Positions 1 to 8,100 of a stretch of DNA of 64,000 bases are shown one piece after another. A program made the position numbers and the translations under genes. The stretch is from JAAFHI01 sp039793685 (GTDB lineage: Bacteria; Acidobacteriota; Blastocatellia; Chloracidobacteriales; Chloracidobacteriaceae). Positions within the stretch are counted from its first letter, which is position 1; each line of letters begins with the position of its first letter. Below the pieces are notes generated by a model. It was not told the DNA's origin. It did no database searches and worked only from the letters and a program-made list of their open reading frames with translations. Where the stretch lies: positions 11,852 through 75,851 of the forward strand of contig JBDRAL010000068.1 in assembly GCA_039793685.1 (NCBI GenBank), written 5' to 3'.

Positions 1-1
1 C

Positions 2-1798
2 CGCAACGATGTCGAGGCGGCGGCGATCAAATTCAAGTTGCAGTTCGGCAAGCTGACCGAGGGGTTGAACGACCAGGACAAGGCGGTCGTCCAGTCGCAG
101 ATCGACATCTATCTCCAGCAGCTCGAACAGTTCGGAATCCTGAAAAAAGCGAAAGCCGAACAGGAAGCGCTCGACAATCAGGCCCTCGAAGCAGCCAAGC
201 GGCGGTCGGAGCAGTATCGCGCCATCGCCGAACAGGGGACGCTCAATCTTCAGCGTGTGCAGGATGGCCTGCTCGACTATTTCAGCCGTCAGAAAGGTGT
301 CACCGAAGCGGTTCTCGATTTCCAGATCGGGGCGGTCGAGGCGGTCTATTCGCGACTCGATTCGAAGCTCTCCGGCCTGACGAAAAAGCTCGGGTTGTTC
401 GGTGACGTCATCAAGAACTTTCTCCTGACGCTGATCAAAGCCTCGCTCAACAAAGTGTTCATGCGGCTGTTTGGCCTTGACGGCGGAACGGGTGGTGGAG
501 GCCTGTCGATTCCCGGATTCGGCGGCGGCGGGTTTGGCGCTCCGGCACAGGCCGGGGGTGGGCTGTTCGGGGGGATTGGTTCGATCTTTAGCGGGCGAGG
601 CCTCGGACAGGCTGGCGCAACGCCGGGGTTTGCCGGGCCGATGGGAGGGTTTGGAGGCGGCGGTGGAATTCTCGGGGGATTCGGTTTTCCCGGTCTCGGG
701 ACTCTGACGGGGACGCCCGGATTCAATGGCGGGGACCCATTGGCGACGCTCACCGGGCAGGCTCGAAGCGCAGCCGGGAGCATCGTCGGAAACGCGGCCG
801 GATTGGCGGGTGGGAGCGGCCTGAGCGTCGGCGCGTTTGGCGGACGTTTCGCTGGACTTGCAGGACTGGGACCGCTGCTCGGGCTTTCACTTGGGAGTCG
901 AGTGGGCGGATTCCTCGGGGGCGCGGGCGGGCTGCTGCTCGGGAGTGCGGCATTTGCCGGATTGGCCGGGTCGGCTGGGATTGCCGGATTGTTGACCGGG
1001 TTTGGTGTCAGCGCCGGATCGGCGGCAGGGATTGCCGGGGCCGCGGCGGCGTTTCTCACCAACCCGTTTACGATCATCGCCGGGGTCGGGCTACTGATTG
1101 GCGGGTGGCTGATTGGACGCGCCAAACAGCGCAAGCGGGACGAACGCGAGCGTGACCGAATTCTCGGTGACGTGATGAAACAGCTCGACGAGCTGCTCAA
1201 AGGCGTCAAAAACTTGAGCATCGACGGGGCGTCGGCGGTGGAACAGGCAACGTCGATTCGGTCGCAGTACGTGCAGGCGATTGGCCAGCTCAAAACCGAG
1301 TCGGTCCGCAAATCGGCAATTCGCAATCAACTGCCGCAGGTAGACCGCAAAATCGACGAAATCAAGGCGGCGGCCGAAGCGCAAGCGGCCCGAAAACAGT
1401 TTGCGGAAAAGCTGATTCCGGAATTCGCCGGCGGCGGCGCGATGGAGCTGGCGGCGCGTCACCTCGGGCGCGTGACGATGGGCCGCGGCTGGCCGTACGA
1501 CGACGTGATCGCAAAGGTGAGCAGAAACGAGGCGGTGGTCAACCCGGTTCATATCAATCGGATTGGCGAAATGGTCATGGCGGCGGTCGGCGTTCCCGGA
1601 TTTCAGTCGAGGGGAGGATTTGTGGCGCCGACTCCGGCGACGAGCACGAGCGGTCCCGCGTTTGGTGACGTGTATTTCATGATCAGTCCAGACCGTGTTT
1701 CGAAACTGGTTGTGATGGGCCTCGACGGAGACGTTGCCGAGGAGCGGGTGATCGAGATTTTCACCGAGGCGCGTCAGGACGGGAGGATCTCGCGATGA
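2..1798 (+). CDS. Phage tail tape-measure protein, C-terminal part (5' end outside window)
   Basis: The frame is open to the first base of the window, so the N-terminus is missing; the first in-window TTG at 38 is not a convincing start. The visible 598 or so residues begin with a charged helical stretch rich in Glu, Gln and Lys (coiled-coil-like). A long Gly/Ala/Leu/Phe-rich region follows with several hydrophobic segments, then a basic patch (GRAKQRKRDERERDR) and a helical tail. This helical-hydrophobic-helical layout, directly upstream of tail-tip genes, is usual for tape-measure proteins of long-tailed phages, which set tail length and form a channel on ejection. The stop overlaps the next start by 4 bp (ATGA), so the two are translationally coupled. 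The family call rests on layout and neighbours, not on a specific motif. Confidence 0.65.
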   Translation, partial: RNDVEAAAIKFKLQFGKLTEGLNDQDKAVVQSQIDIYLQQLEQFGILKKAKAEQEALDNQALEAAKRRSEQYRAIAEQGTLNLQRVQDGLLDYFSRQKGVTEAVLDFQIGAVEAVYSRLDSKLSGLTKKLGLFGDVIKNFLLTLIKASLNKVFMRLFGLDGGTGGGGLSIPGFGGGGFGAPAQAGGGLFGGIGSIFSGRGLGQAGATPGFAGPMGGFGGGGGILGGFGFPGLGTLTGTPGFNGGDPLATLTGQARSAAGSIVGNAAGLAGGSGLSVGAFGGRFAGLAGLGPLLGLSLGSRVGGFLGGAGGLLLGSAAFAGLAGSAGIAGLLTGFGVSAGSAAGIAGAAAAFLTNPFTIIAGVGLLIGGWLIGRAKQRKRDERERDRILGDVMKQLDELLKGVKNLSIDGASAVEQATSIRSQYVQAIGQLKTESVRKSAIRNQLPQVDRKIDEIKAAAEAQAARKQFAEKLIPEFAGGGAMELAARHLGRVTMGRGWPYDDVIAKVSRNEAVVNPVHINRIGEMVMAAVGVPGFQSRGGFVAPTPATSTSGPAFGDVYFMISPDRVSKLVVMGLDGDVAEERVIEIFTEARQDGRISR

Positions 1799-3261
1799 GG
1801 ACTGTCGATTCAACTGTCGAGGAACTGATTTCGGCGTTGTCCACGGGTGAGTTGCGAGTCCGGCCGACGTCGGTGCTGGCGATCTATCCCCCGCGTCTTC
1901 CCGCGGTGCAATCGTTTGCGTACGGGATCGCCGGCGACGTGCCGGTGGTGGGTGACTGGGACGGCGACGGCTATGCCGGAATCGGGGTCAGGCGGGGAAA
2001 CGTGTGGCTCCTGCGCAACGCGGTGAACACGGGATTCGCCGACGAGGAATTTCCGTTCGGACTGACGACGGACGTGCCGGTGGTCGGCGACTGGAATGGC
2101 GACGGCATCGACAGCGTGGGTGTGTACCGGGATGGTGAATGGTTTTTGCGCAACGCGAATTCCGCCGGCGCGCCGGACATCACGTTCACGTTCGGCGGTC
2201 CGGACACGATTCCGGTGGTGGGTGATTGGAACGGGGATGGCATCGACGGGGTCGGGTATTACGACCCGGCAACGGGTGAGTGGAATCTTCGAAACGCCCT
2301 CTCGACCGGCGCGGCCGACATCACGTTCACGTTCGGCGGGACGGCGGGTGATGTGCCGGTGGTGGGCGATTGGGACGGGGACGGGGTCGTCGGGATTGGA
2401 GTCTGGAACGCGGGGCTGTGGTCGCTGCGGCAAACGGCGAGCGGCGGGAGCATCGAGCGGCTTTACCAGCTCGGGACGGCGTCGGACACACCCGTCACCG
2501 GAGACTGGATCGGGAGCGGAACGGGTGTTGCGGTCTATTCGGTGTCGTCGTTTTCGATTCAGCGGTCGGTGGGGGCGCCGTTGCTCTTCGCGGCAAATCC
2601 GGTGTGGCGCGTGAGATCCGGCGTGCCTTACGTCGATACGCGCTACCAGGCACGCCTCGAAACGGTGTCCTCGTTGCGGATCGGCTTCAGCTCGGCGGAC
2701 CGGGTGTCGATCACGCTCGACAACGCGCCGACCAATTCCCGCGAGCTGCGTCTGACGGCCAACGAGTTGACCGGCGCGCGGGCGGTGATTGGCGTCCTGT
2801 TGCAGGAATACCAGTCGGTCAATGGTCAGGACGTGATTTGCCTGGTCAGACGGTACGACCGGTTCAACGGCGTCGTGCTCTCGGTATCGCGTGACGTCAA
2901 CCTGGTCAAAATCGACGTGGTTGGGGATGCCTACGCGCGGCTCATCGGCGCGACGCGCACCAAAACCCGGCGCTGTCCGCTCGTGTTCAAAAGCGACGAG
3001 TGTGGCTACACGGGGTCGGAAACCGTGTGCTCGAAGGAATACGCCGATCCGGTCCAGGGCTGCGAGGCCTACGACAATAAGCACCGATTCCAGGGAATCA
3101 CGCAGGCCGACCGTGACGCGCTCACAACCGCTTCGGGCGGTGGATTCGGCGGTCCGCCAAGCGGCGGCGGCGGGACCGGTGGTGGAGGTGGATTCGGCGG
3201 CGGTGGCTACGGTCGCGGCGGCGGGTTCGGAGACCAATTTCAGGAAAACTATCTGTACTGA
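1795..3261 (+). CDS. Phage minor tail protein (gpL/BR0599-like) with inserted FG-GAP-type repeats
   Basis: The 488-residue protein has two parts. Residues about 45-255 hold five copies of a roughly 46-residue unit with the core PVVGDWDGDG...GIGV, the calcium-binding FG-GAP/VCBS-type blade repeat; the fifth copy is degenerate. Residues about 280-430 resemble phage tail protein L / BR0599 proteins. They include four cysteines at about 394, 403, 412 and 423 in the context CPLVF..CGY..C...GC, the same spacing style as the metal- or Fe-S-binding cysteines of lambda gpL. The last 60 residues are very Gly-rich. The gene lies between the tape-measure and tail-tip genes, as expected for a baseplate-proximal protein. 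Repeats of this kind are otherwise typical of secreted or surface proteins, so their presence in a tail protein suggests a receptor- or glycan-contacting role (inference). Confidence 0.65.
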   Translation: MRTVDSTVEELISALSTGELRVRPTSVLAIYPPRLPAVQSFAYGIAGDVPVVGDWDGDGYAGIGVRRGNVWLLRNAVNTGFADEEFPFGLTTDVPVVGDWNGDGIDSVGVYRDGEWFLRNANSAGAPDITFTFGGPDTIPVVGDWNGDGIDGVGYYDPATGEWNLRNALSTGAADITFTFGGTAGDVPVVGDWDGDGVVGIGVWNAGLWSLRQTASGGSIERLYQLGTASDTPVTGDWIGSGTGVAVYSVSSFSIQRSVGAPLLFAANPVWRVRSGVPYVDTRYQARLETVSSLRIGFSSADRVSITLDNAPTNSRELRLTANELTGARAVIGVLLQEYQSVNGQDVICLVRRYDRFNGVVLSVSRDVNLVKIDVVGDAYARLIGATRTKTRRCPLVFKSDECGYTGSETVCSKEYADPVQGCEAYDNKHRFQGITQADRDALTTASGGGFGGPPSGGGGTGGGGGFGGGGYGRGGGFGDQFQENYLY

Positions 3262-3263
3262 CC

Positions 3264-4799
3264 ATGGCTGCAATCGTCGAAGACATTCAGGCTGGACTTG
3301 GGACGTGGGTGCTCGCGTACGGTCGCCACATGGCGAGCGGTGACCGGCTGTTTCGTGAAGGGGACAAAGTCGCCCAGGGCCTCGGCGTCGGCGTCTGGGA
3401 CGCCCTCGAAAAAGTCTGGTACAAGGGCGCCGAAGTCGCCGGCGCGGATTACACGTTCCACCCGGGGACGCTTTCGACGGGATTCGCCGACCCGGTCCAG
3501 GGGAGCGACCCACGGTTTACGAGCGGGACGCAAACCTATTCCGGGCTGGCGTGGTTGTCGGTCAATACGACGCCGACCGGCGGTTCCCCGTCAGAGGACT
3601 CGCGCGAGATTGTAACCCTTTCCCGGTGCCGGATCGTGCCCAACTGGACGTACGACGAGGAGACGGGCGCGGTCGTGTTTCTGACCGACAGTTTTTCGGC
3701 CAATCCGGCCCGCATCGCGGCCGACGTGATCCTGAACGTTCAGAAACTGCCCGCGACCCGCATCGACTGGGGAAATTTCACGGCCTTTCGGGACTGGTGC
3801 AACGTTTCTCTGACCGTCATCGAGGACGGCGTTGAGGTCACTCGGCCACGGGCGGAGATTCACCCGTTCTGGACGCAACCCCAGACGCTCGCCGCCATGC
3901 TCGACTGGATCTGCGTCGGGTGTTTCGCGAAATGGCTCGACGACGGAACCAAATTCCGATTCTTTTGGCCAGGTGACGGCCGCGCGCCGGTGCTGACGCT
4001 GCGGCAGGCCGACCAGCGCCAGAGCGGCGACCCGATTTCGAGGTTTTACGGTCCGGACTGGCGCCAGCGTCCGAACCTGCTCTACGCCGAGGCCCGCGAC
4101 CCGTACGATGCGACGCTCCGTTCGTGGCGGACGTTTGCCGACCGCGGCGATCTGATTGACGCGTACGGCCCCGTTCCGGCGCAGGAACTCCAGATCTATC
4201 CCGTGCCGATCAACCAGCTCCAGCGTCTCGCCGATTTCGCCCTCGCCCAGCAGGCGGATCGAGGCGATTTTGTCGAGGTCACGATCGGGCCGGAAGGGGC
4301 GCTCCTTTTGCCGGGTGACCTGATCGAGGTTGCGGATCCGGATTACGAACTCTCCGACGCCACTTTCGAAGTCGTCGAAGCGCCTGAACCGGCGCCCGAG
4401 GACGGATGGGAGCGGAAACTGAAATTGCGCTCCTGGGTCGAGACCTACTCCGATTCGCCCAGGTATCAGGATTCGCTCGCCACTCACCCGCGACCGCTCA
4501 ATTTGCAGGGGACGATCCTCGGTAACACCTCGATCCAGTTGCAGTGGGAAACGGTCGGGAATCCCGAGAACGTCGAGGTGTGGCGCAATGGGCGGCAGGT
4601 GGCGACCGTCGCCCGGCCGGGCGGCGGCTGGTCAACCAATCCGACGTACACCGACACCTCCCGCGCGTCTTGCACGACTGCGGTATACAGGTTGCGAGCA
4701 GCCTATTTGGACGGCGGTCGGTCGGCGTTTTCGAATCCGTGCGAAGCCGTGACGCTCGGTTGCGCCGTCGGCCAGACACCTACCCCGCAGGAGAATTGA
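3264..4799 (+). CDS. Phage tail-tip / central hub protein (gpJ-like) with C-terminal FnIII-like domain
   Basis: This 511-residue protein starts two bases after the preceding stop. Its middle part (roughly residues 150-390) contains aromatic and charged segments such as WICVGCFAKWLDDG, YPVPINQLQRLADFALAQQ and LLLPGDLIEVADPDY. These resemble the structural domains of gpJ-like and other siphophage hub proteins, which form the tail tip and hold the receptor-binding fibre. Residues about 410-500 look like a single FnIII-type beta sandwich (LQWETVGNPENVEVWRNG...YRLRAAY), a common tail ornament that binds carbohydrate or other proteins. Order and spacing place it in one transcript with the tail genes on either side. 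The protein is much shorter than lambda gpJ, so the receptor-binding part may sit in another gene. No enzymatic motif is visible. Confidence 0.55.
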   Translation: MAAIVEDIQAGLGTWVLAYGRHMASGDRLFREGDKVAQGLGVGVWDALEKVWYKGAEVAGADYTFHPGTLSTGFADPVQGSDPRFTSGTQTYSGLAWLSVNTTPTGGSPSEDSREIVTLSRCRIVPNWTYDEETGAVVFLTDSFSANPARIAADVILNVQKLPATRIDWGNFTAFRDWCNVSLTVIEDGVEVTRPRAEIHPFWTQPQTLAAMLDWICVGCFAKWLDDGTKFRFFWPGDGRAPVLTLRQADQRQSGDPISRFYGPDWRQRPNLLYAEARDPYDATLRSWRTFADRGDLIDAYGPVPAQELQIYPVPINQLQRLADFALAQQADRGDFVEVTIGPEGALLLPGDLIEVADPDYELSDATFEVVEAPEPAPEDGWERKLKLRSWVETYSDSPRYQDSLATHPRPLNLQGTILGNTSIQLQWETVGNPENVEVWRNGRQVATVARPGGGWSTNPTYTDTSRASCTTAVYRLRAAYLDGGRSAFSNPCEAVTLGCAVGQTPTPQEN

Positions 4800-4801
4800 C
4801 C

Positions 4802-5410
4802 ATGGCCTTCACCGTCACCCGGAACCCGGACGATGCCCAACTCGTCGGCGCCCAGACCGTCACCCTGACGGCGAGCGGCGCGGTGACGTTTTCCGTCGTT
4901 CGCGGCGTCGGCGAGCTGGCCGTCGTCAGTGGGACAGTGGCCACGTTCGCGGCCGTCAACCAGACGCAAAACGTCGTGATTCGCGCGACGGACGGCGTGG
5001 ATACGGTGGACACGGTGATCCCTTTCATGGGGCTGTTCCCGCTTCAACCGAATTACGGATTGCAGTGGGAAGACAAGCGGGACAGCGTCATCAGTCGAAA
5101 ACGCGGCGGCGAACTGAACGTTTTCCCGATTTCAGACCCCTACCTCGAAACGACCTACGGATTCCAGAACCGGACGTTCGAGGAATACGACGCTCTGCGC
5201 GACTTCTGGGCCGCCCACGTCAACGAATCGTTCTTCGTGGACGACCTCGCGGCCCGTCGCACCTATTACGCAAAATTCAACAGCGGCATCCGGACGACTG
5301 GCGTCAGTCACGACGACTATTCGTTCGAGGTCGCGCTCTATTCGAGTCGATGGACGACGTACCTCGGCGGGTACGGCGTTGGCCCGTACGGGGCCGGATA
5401 CGGAGGCTGA
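4802..5410 (+). CDS. Phage minor tail protein (gpM-like), 202 aa
   Basis: The ATG at 4802 is chosen because a strong Shine-Dalgarno (AGGAG) lies a few bases upstream; the longer open frame back to 4544 overlaps the previous gene with improbable composition. Residues 1-75 form a short Ig-like beta domain (TVTLTASGAVTFSV). Residues about 80-190 (LQPNYGLQWEDKRDSVISRKRGGE, FEEYDALRDFWAAHVNESFF, FEVALYSS) resemble gpM-type minor tail proteins that sit near the tail tip. The C-terminus ends in a Gly/Tyr repeat (GGYGVGPYGAGYGG). The next gene starts one base after this stop, so the pair is likely co-translated. The assignment is by general resemblance and position. Confidence 0.5.
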   Translation: MAFTVTRNPDDAQLVGAQTVTLTASGAVTFSVVRGVGELAVVSGTVATFAAVNQTQNVVIRATDGVDTVDTVIPFMGLFPLQPNYGLQWEDKRDSVISRKRGGELNVFPISDPYLETTYGFQNRTFEEYDALRDFWAAHVNESFFVDDLAARRTYYAKFNSGIRTTGVSHDDYSFEVALYSSRWTTYLGGYGVGPYGAGYGG

Positions 5411-5411
5411 C

Positions 5412-7103
5412 GTGATCGGACTGCAACCAGGACTCCAGGCGCTCTACACGCAGAAACGCGGGGCGCGCGAGTGGCACGAAAAAATGAACGACAACCTCGC
5501 GGCACTGGACGTTATCGTCAACTGCCGGTTTAACGAGTTTGTCACCAGCCTCCCCGGCAGCCCGGCGGAGGGACTGACCGTCATCGTCGCTTCGTCAGGC
5601 ACGTCCGGACCGCTTGTTGGAAAAGAAGGGCAGATCGCGCGATACCTCGGTGGGGTGTGGAATTACTACGTCCCGCAGACCGGCTGGATCGCCCATAACC
5701 TGACCGACCGCCGCTATTACTCCTGTCGCCCCAACGGCGTGTGGACGGCGTGGGTCTCGACGGGTGTGGCGACCGCGCGCCCGACGGCAAACAGCGACAA
5801 CCACGGCCTCTGGTACTACGCCACCGACACTGGCGCCGTGTACTGGAATCGGCTCGGGAACGGTTGGTCGGTCTACTCGTCCGGGTACATGCGCGGCCTC
5901 GCCGCCGACCGGCCTGCCGCGTCCCAGTATTACGCTGGCGTTGAGTATTTCGCGACCGACACCAACGGCGGGACGCGTTATCGTTGCGAGTTCGTCACGA
6001 GCGCATGGACGTGGGTGAAACAGTCCCCCGGCGTGAGCGAGACGGGCGGCGACGGAGGCGGAGGCCCGCACGCCGCGACACACCTGCCCGGCGGCGGCGA
6101 CCCGATTGACTGGGGAAAAATCCTCGGTTTTGGAACGAGCTTCCCGACGGCCAGCGCGCTGTACGCAAATTGTTTTTTCGTCAAAACCGACGAAAACGGC
6201 GGGACGCTCTACCAGTGTCGCGAGGTGGCGAGTGTCTGGACGTGGGTCAAAGCGGCGCGCGGCGCGACCGAATCCACTGGTGGCGGTGGGGCGGCAGTAC
6301 TCCCTGAGACAGCGGGGGTCCCGTCTGACAGCCCGGACACATCGGAGGGATACCCGGCGCGCTTCGATCCGCTCACAAAGCGGCTTTATGTCTACTCCGG
6401 GCCAGACTGGTACTTTACCAAACTCGAACGCGCGTACGCCGGTGTCGGTGAGATTGAGGGTCTGGCGGGATGGTACGTCGTCGATGACGCCAGCAGTTAC
6501 GCAGACGGCGCCGTTATTCCTGAACTGGCGGGCCGGGCAGGTTCGGTACTCGACTCGTCAGGGGTGGATAGTCCGATCATGCGGACAGCGGCCGTCAATG
6601 GAAAGCGGGCCGCCGAATTTACCGGGAATCAATCGTTTCGGTTCACCGACCGGCTCGGCATGGGTCTGGCCACGGCTGGTGAGTTTTTTGCGGTCGTAAA
6701 AAGAGTCACAGGAACGATGAATCCGGGAGGCTTCCGTCTGGGGTCCGGCACCGGGAGCCACTACCTGTTCGACTCTGACGGAAATATCTACGAGGATATT
6801 TTGCGGAATTCTCGGCCCGGATTTTCGCCGTCGAGTATCGACATTACTCAGTGGCACGTTCTTCGCGTTCAATCGAACACGAACTACCGGGTCTACCTGA
6901 ACGGAACGACTGTGTATAACGTGGCGACCGGGTCGTTTTTCATGCCGTCCGCGCCGTTCTACCTGACACGCAACACGGCGTCCCTTCAGATTGCAGCGTG
7001 GCTTTTCTTTGACACGTCCTCAAAAGCAGGCGGCGTACTCACGACCGAGGAGTACGATCTCGTGCGAACCTGGTTGAATTCGTTCTTCGGGTTTTCGATC
7101 TGA
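5412..7103 (+). CDS. Phage tail fibre / appendage protein with DUF2793-like N-terminus and LamG-like C-terminus
   Basis: The GTG at 5412 is preferred over the TTG at 5379: it follows the previous stop by one base and has GGAGG at 5402-5406. The 563-residue product begins with a DUF2793-like region (LPGSPAEGLTVIVASSGTSG, QIARYLGGVWNYYVPQTGW). Several short repeats follow with a Tyr/Trp core (YYATDTGAVYWNR, YFATDTNGGTRYRCE, FFVKTDENGGTLYQCRE), each about 60 residues apart. The last 220 residues look like a concanavalin/LamG-type jelly roll (LAGWYVVDDASSYADG..., FYLTRNTASLQIAAWLFFD), a fold used for glycan binding. It is the last gene of the tail module and is followed by a terminator, consistent with a host-recognition fibre. 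The receptor cannot be inferred. Confidence 0.6.
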   Translation: MIGLQPGLQALYTQKRGAREWHEKMNDNLAALDVIVNCRFNEFVTSLPGSPAEGLTVIVASSGTSGPLVGKEGQIARYLGGVWNYYVPQTGWIAHNLTDRRYYSCRPNGVWTAWVSTGVATARPTANSDNHGLWYYATDTGAVYWNRLGNGWSVYSSGYMRGLAADRPAASQYYAGVEYFATDTNGGTRYRCEFVTSAWTWVKQSPGVSETGGDGGGGPHAATHLPGGGDPIDWGKILGFGTSFPTASALYANCFFVKTDENGGTLYQCREVASVWTWVKAARGATESTGGGGAAVLPETAGVPSDSPDTSEGYPARFDPLTKRLYVYSGPDWYFTKLERAYAGVGEIEGLAGWYVVDDASSYADGAVIPELAGRAGSVLDSSGVDSPIMRTAAVNGKRAAEFTGNQSFRFTDRLGMGLATAGEFFAVVKRVTGTMNPGGFRLGSGTGSHYLFDSDGNIYEDILRNSRPGFSPSSIDITQWHVLRVQSNTNYRVYLNGTTVYNVATGSFFMPSAPFYLTRNTASLQIAAWLFFDTSSKAGGVLTTEEYDLVRTWLNSFFGFSI

Positions 7104-7128
7104 CAAGAGGCACCCCACCGATTGAAAA

Positions 7129-7167
7129 CGGAAAGCCCTCGGTTCGCCGGAGGCTTTCCGATTTTAT
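7129..7167 (+). terminator. Rho-independent terminator of the tail module
   Basis: A 9-bp perfect stem, CGGAAAGCC at 7129-7137 and GGCTTTCCG at 7152-7160, is followed by ATTTTAT. It lies 26 bp after the fibre gene stop and marks the end of the phage transcript, just before the opposing tRNA cluster. Confidence 0.8.
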
Positions 7168-7254
7168 CCGAGAGTAATGTGGGAGTTTTTGTGGGAGTCT
7201 CGTAAAACAAAAGGGCGCTGCTTTTGGCATCACCCTTTGTTTATGCGGGGAAAT

Positions 7255-7329
7255 TGGCTGCGACGGCGGGATTCGAACCCGCGACCTTCCGCTTAACAGG
7301 CGGCTGCTCTACCACTGAGCTACATCGCA
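7255..7329 (-). tRNA. tRNA-Asn (GTT)
   Basis: A complete cloverleaf is readable on the minus strand: acceptor TGCGATG/CGTCGCA, D arm GTAGCTC...GAGC, anticodon loop CTGTTAA (anticodon GTT), T arm with GGTTCGAATCC, discriminator G and encoded CCA. It is the tRNA nearest to the phage module, with its 3' end facing it. Confidence 0.93.
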
Positions 7330-7333
7330 AAAC

Positions 7334-7409
7334 TGGTGGGACGGGTGGGACTCGAACCCACAACTCCCGGCTTAAAAGGCCGATGCTCTAACCATTGAGC
7401 TACCATCCC
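7334..7409 (-). tRNA. tRNA-Lys (TTT)
   Basis: Minus-strand cloverleaf with acceptor GGGATGG/CCGTCCC, anticodon loop CTTTTAA (anticodon TTT), T loop TTCGAGT, discriminator A and encoded CCA. It lies four bases upstream of the Asn gene in transcription order. Confidence 0.93.
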
Positions 7410-7418
7410 GGAATTCCT

Positions 7419-7501
7419 GATTTTCGATTGAAGATTGCAGATTGAAGATTTCAGGAACTCCCGCAATCGAAAATCGTCAATCTTCAATCGAAAATCTGAA
7501 A
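7419..7501. repeat. Heptanucleotide inverted array (GATTGAA/GATTTTC words)
   Basis: A direct run of 7-base words (GATTTTC, GATTGAA, GATTGCA, GATTGAA, GATTTCA) at 7419-7453 is followed by its inverted counterpart (TTCAATC, GAAAATC words) at about 7466-7501. The two arms can pair into a long hairpin between two tRNA genes. Confidence 0.75.
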
Positions 7502-7503
7502 TG

Positions 7504-7580
7504 TGGTGAAACGGGTGGGACTCGAACCCACAACCTCCGGATTAAGAATCCGAAGCTCTGACCAGTTGAGCTACCGTTCC
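7504..7580 (-). tRNA. tRNA-Lys (CTT)
   Basis: Minus-strand cloverleaf with acceptor GGAACGG/CCGTTTC, anticodon loop TTCTTAA (anticodon CTT), T loop TTCGAGT, discriminator A and encoded CCA. It is the second lysine isoacceptor of the cluster. Confidence 0.92.
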
Positions 7581-7588
7581 GAATTTTA

Positions 7589-7666
7589 GATTTGAGATTG
7601 AAGATTGAAGATTTTCGATTGGCCAACGCCTGAAATCTTCAATCGACAATCTTCAATCTCAAATCC
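7589..7666. repeat. Heptanucleotide inverted array between tRNA genes
   Basis: GATTTGA, GATTGAA, GATTGAA, GATTTTC in direct order (7589-7616), then inverted words (CTTCAATC, CAATCTTCAATCTC) up to 7666. It is the same word family as the arrays at 7419 and 7851 and could form a hairpin. Confidence 0.75.
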
Positions 7667-7673
7667 CCGTTTT

Positions 7674-7750
7674 TGGCGGCGCGTACGGGACTCGAACCCG
7701 TAATCTCCGATTTGAAGGACCGGCGGCTTGACCATTCGCACCAACGCGCC
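7674..7750 (-). tRNA. Probable tRNA-Glu (TTC), atypical
   Basis: The acceptor (GGCGCGT/ACGCGCC), T arm (ACGGG TTCGAGT CCCGT), discriminator G and encoded CCA are all good, and the anticodon stem CCGGT/ATCGG frames the loop CCTTCAA. That gives anticodon TTC, but position 33 is C instead of the near-universal U. The D stem cannot be paired in the standard register: only three pairs are possible, and shifted. It may be a divergent functional Glu tRNA or a decaying gene. Reading the anticodon as TCA would need an anticodon stem that does not pair. Confidence 0.6.
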
Positions 7751-7763
7751 ACATATCAATTTC

Positions 7764-7840
7764 TGGTGGGTTCGGGAGGATTTGAACCTCCGGCCTCCGG
7801 CATCGCAAACCGGCACTCTGATCCCCTGAGCTACGAACCC
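7764..7840 (-). tRNA. tRNA-Arg, anticodon GCG
   Basis: A well-formed cloverleaf: acceptor GGGTTCG/CGAACCC, D stem GCTC/GAGT, anticodon stem CCGGT/GCCGG around loop TTGCGAT (anticodon GCG), T arm GGAGG TTCAAAT CCTCC, discriminator A, encoded CCA. The D loop (AGGGGATCA) carries the A20-type signature of arginine tRNAs. Most bacteria read CGC/CGU with ACG (inosine), so a GCG anticodon is uncommon. Confidence 0.8.
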
Positions 7841-7850
7841 GAACATTTAT

Positions 7851-7940
7851 GATTGAAGATTTTTGATTGAAGATTTTCGATTACGGCCCCTCCCGGCTCA
7901 CTCTCTGCAAATCTTCAATCGAAAATCTTCAATCGAAAAT
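7851..7940. repeat. Heptanucleotide inverted array between tRNA genes
   Basis: GATTGAA-type words at 7851-7882 are followed after a GC-rich spacer by the inverted words CTTCAATC/GAAAATC at about 7908-7940. It is the third array of this word family within the tRNA cluster. Confidence 0.75.
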
Positions 7941-7943
7941 CAC

Positions 7944-8039
7944 TGGCGGAAGCGGAGGGAGTCGAACCCCCAAAGCTCGGAATTTCTCCGGCTCGACCGG
8001 TTAGCAACCGGCTGCCCCTGCCGCATAGGCGACGCTTCC
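7944..8039 (-). tRNA. tRNA-Ser (GCT)
   Basis: A class II tRNA with acceptor GGAAGCG/CGCTTCC, anticodon loop TTGCTAA (anticodon GCT), a long variable arm of about 20 nt that folds on itself (AGCCGGAG..TTCCGAGCT), T loop TTCGACT, discriminator G and encoded CCA. Confidence 0.93.
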
Positions 8040-8100
8040 ATAAAAAGGCACAAATATCCCAGCTTAAATAAAATTAAATTGAAATTTATATAAAGCTAAA

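Noticed and set aside
346..1326. Long minus-strand open frame over the tape-measure gene
   Set aside because: The product is a run of Pro/Ala/Asn-rich sequence, the usual antisense shadow of Gly-rich GC-rich coding DNA; the plus strand has a consistent tail-gene order.
1810..3513. 567-codon minus-strand open frame
   Set aside because: Arg/Pro/His-rich composition, crosses two plus-strand genes with clear domains, no ribosome site.
4544..4801. N-terminal extension of the gpM-like gene
   Set aside because: It overlaps the previous gene with Arg-rich shadow composition, while ATG 4802 has a strong ribosome site.
1..7103. Complete prophage
   Set aside because: Only tail genes are visible; no integrase, repressor, head, lysis or attachment repeats can be shown within the window.
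7674..7750. Selenocysteine or opal-suppressor tRNA (anticodon TCA)
   Set aside because: The needed anticodon stem does not pair, the variable arm is short and the acceptor is 7 bp; TTC with an odd loop is the better reading.
7419..7940. CRISPR-like array
   Set aside because: The repeats are 7-base words in direct and inverted order without unique spacers of constant length, and no cas gene is present.
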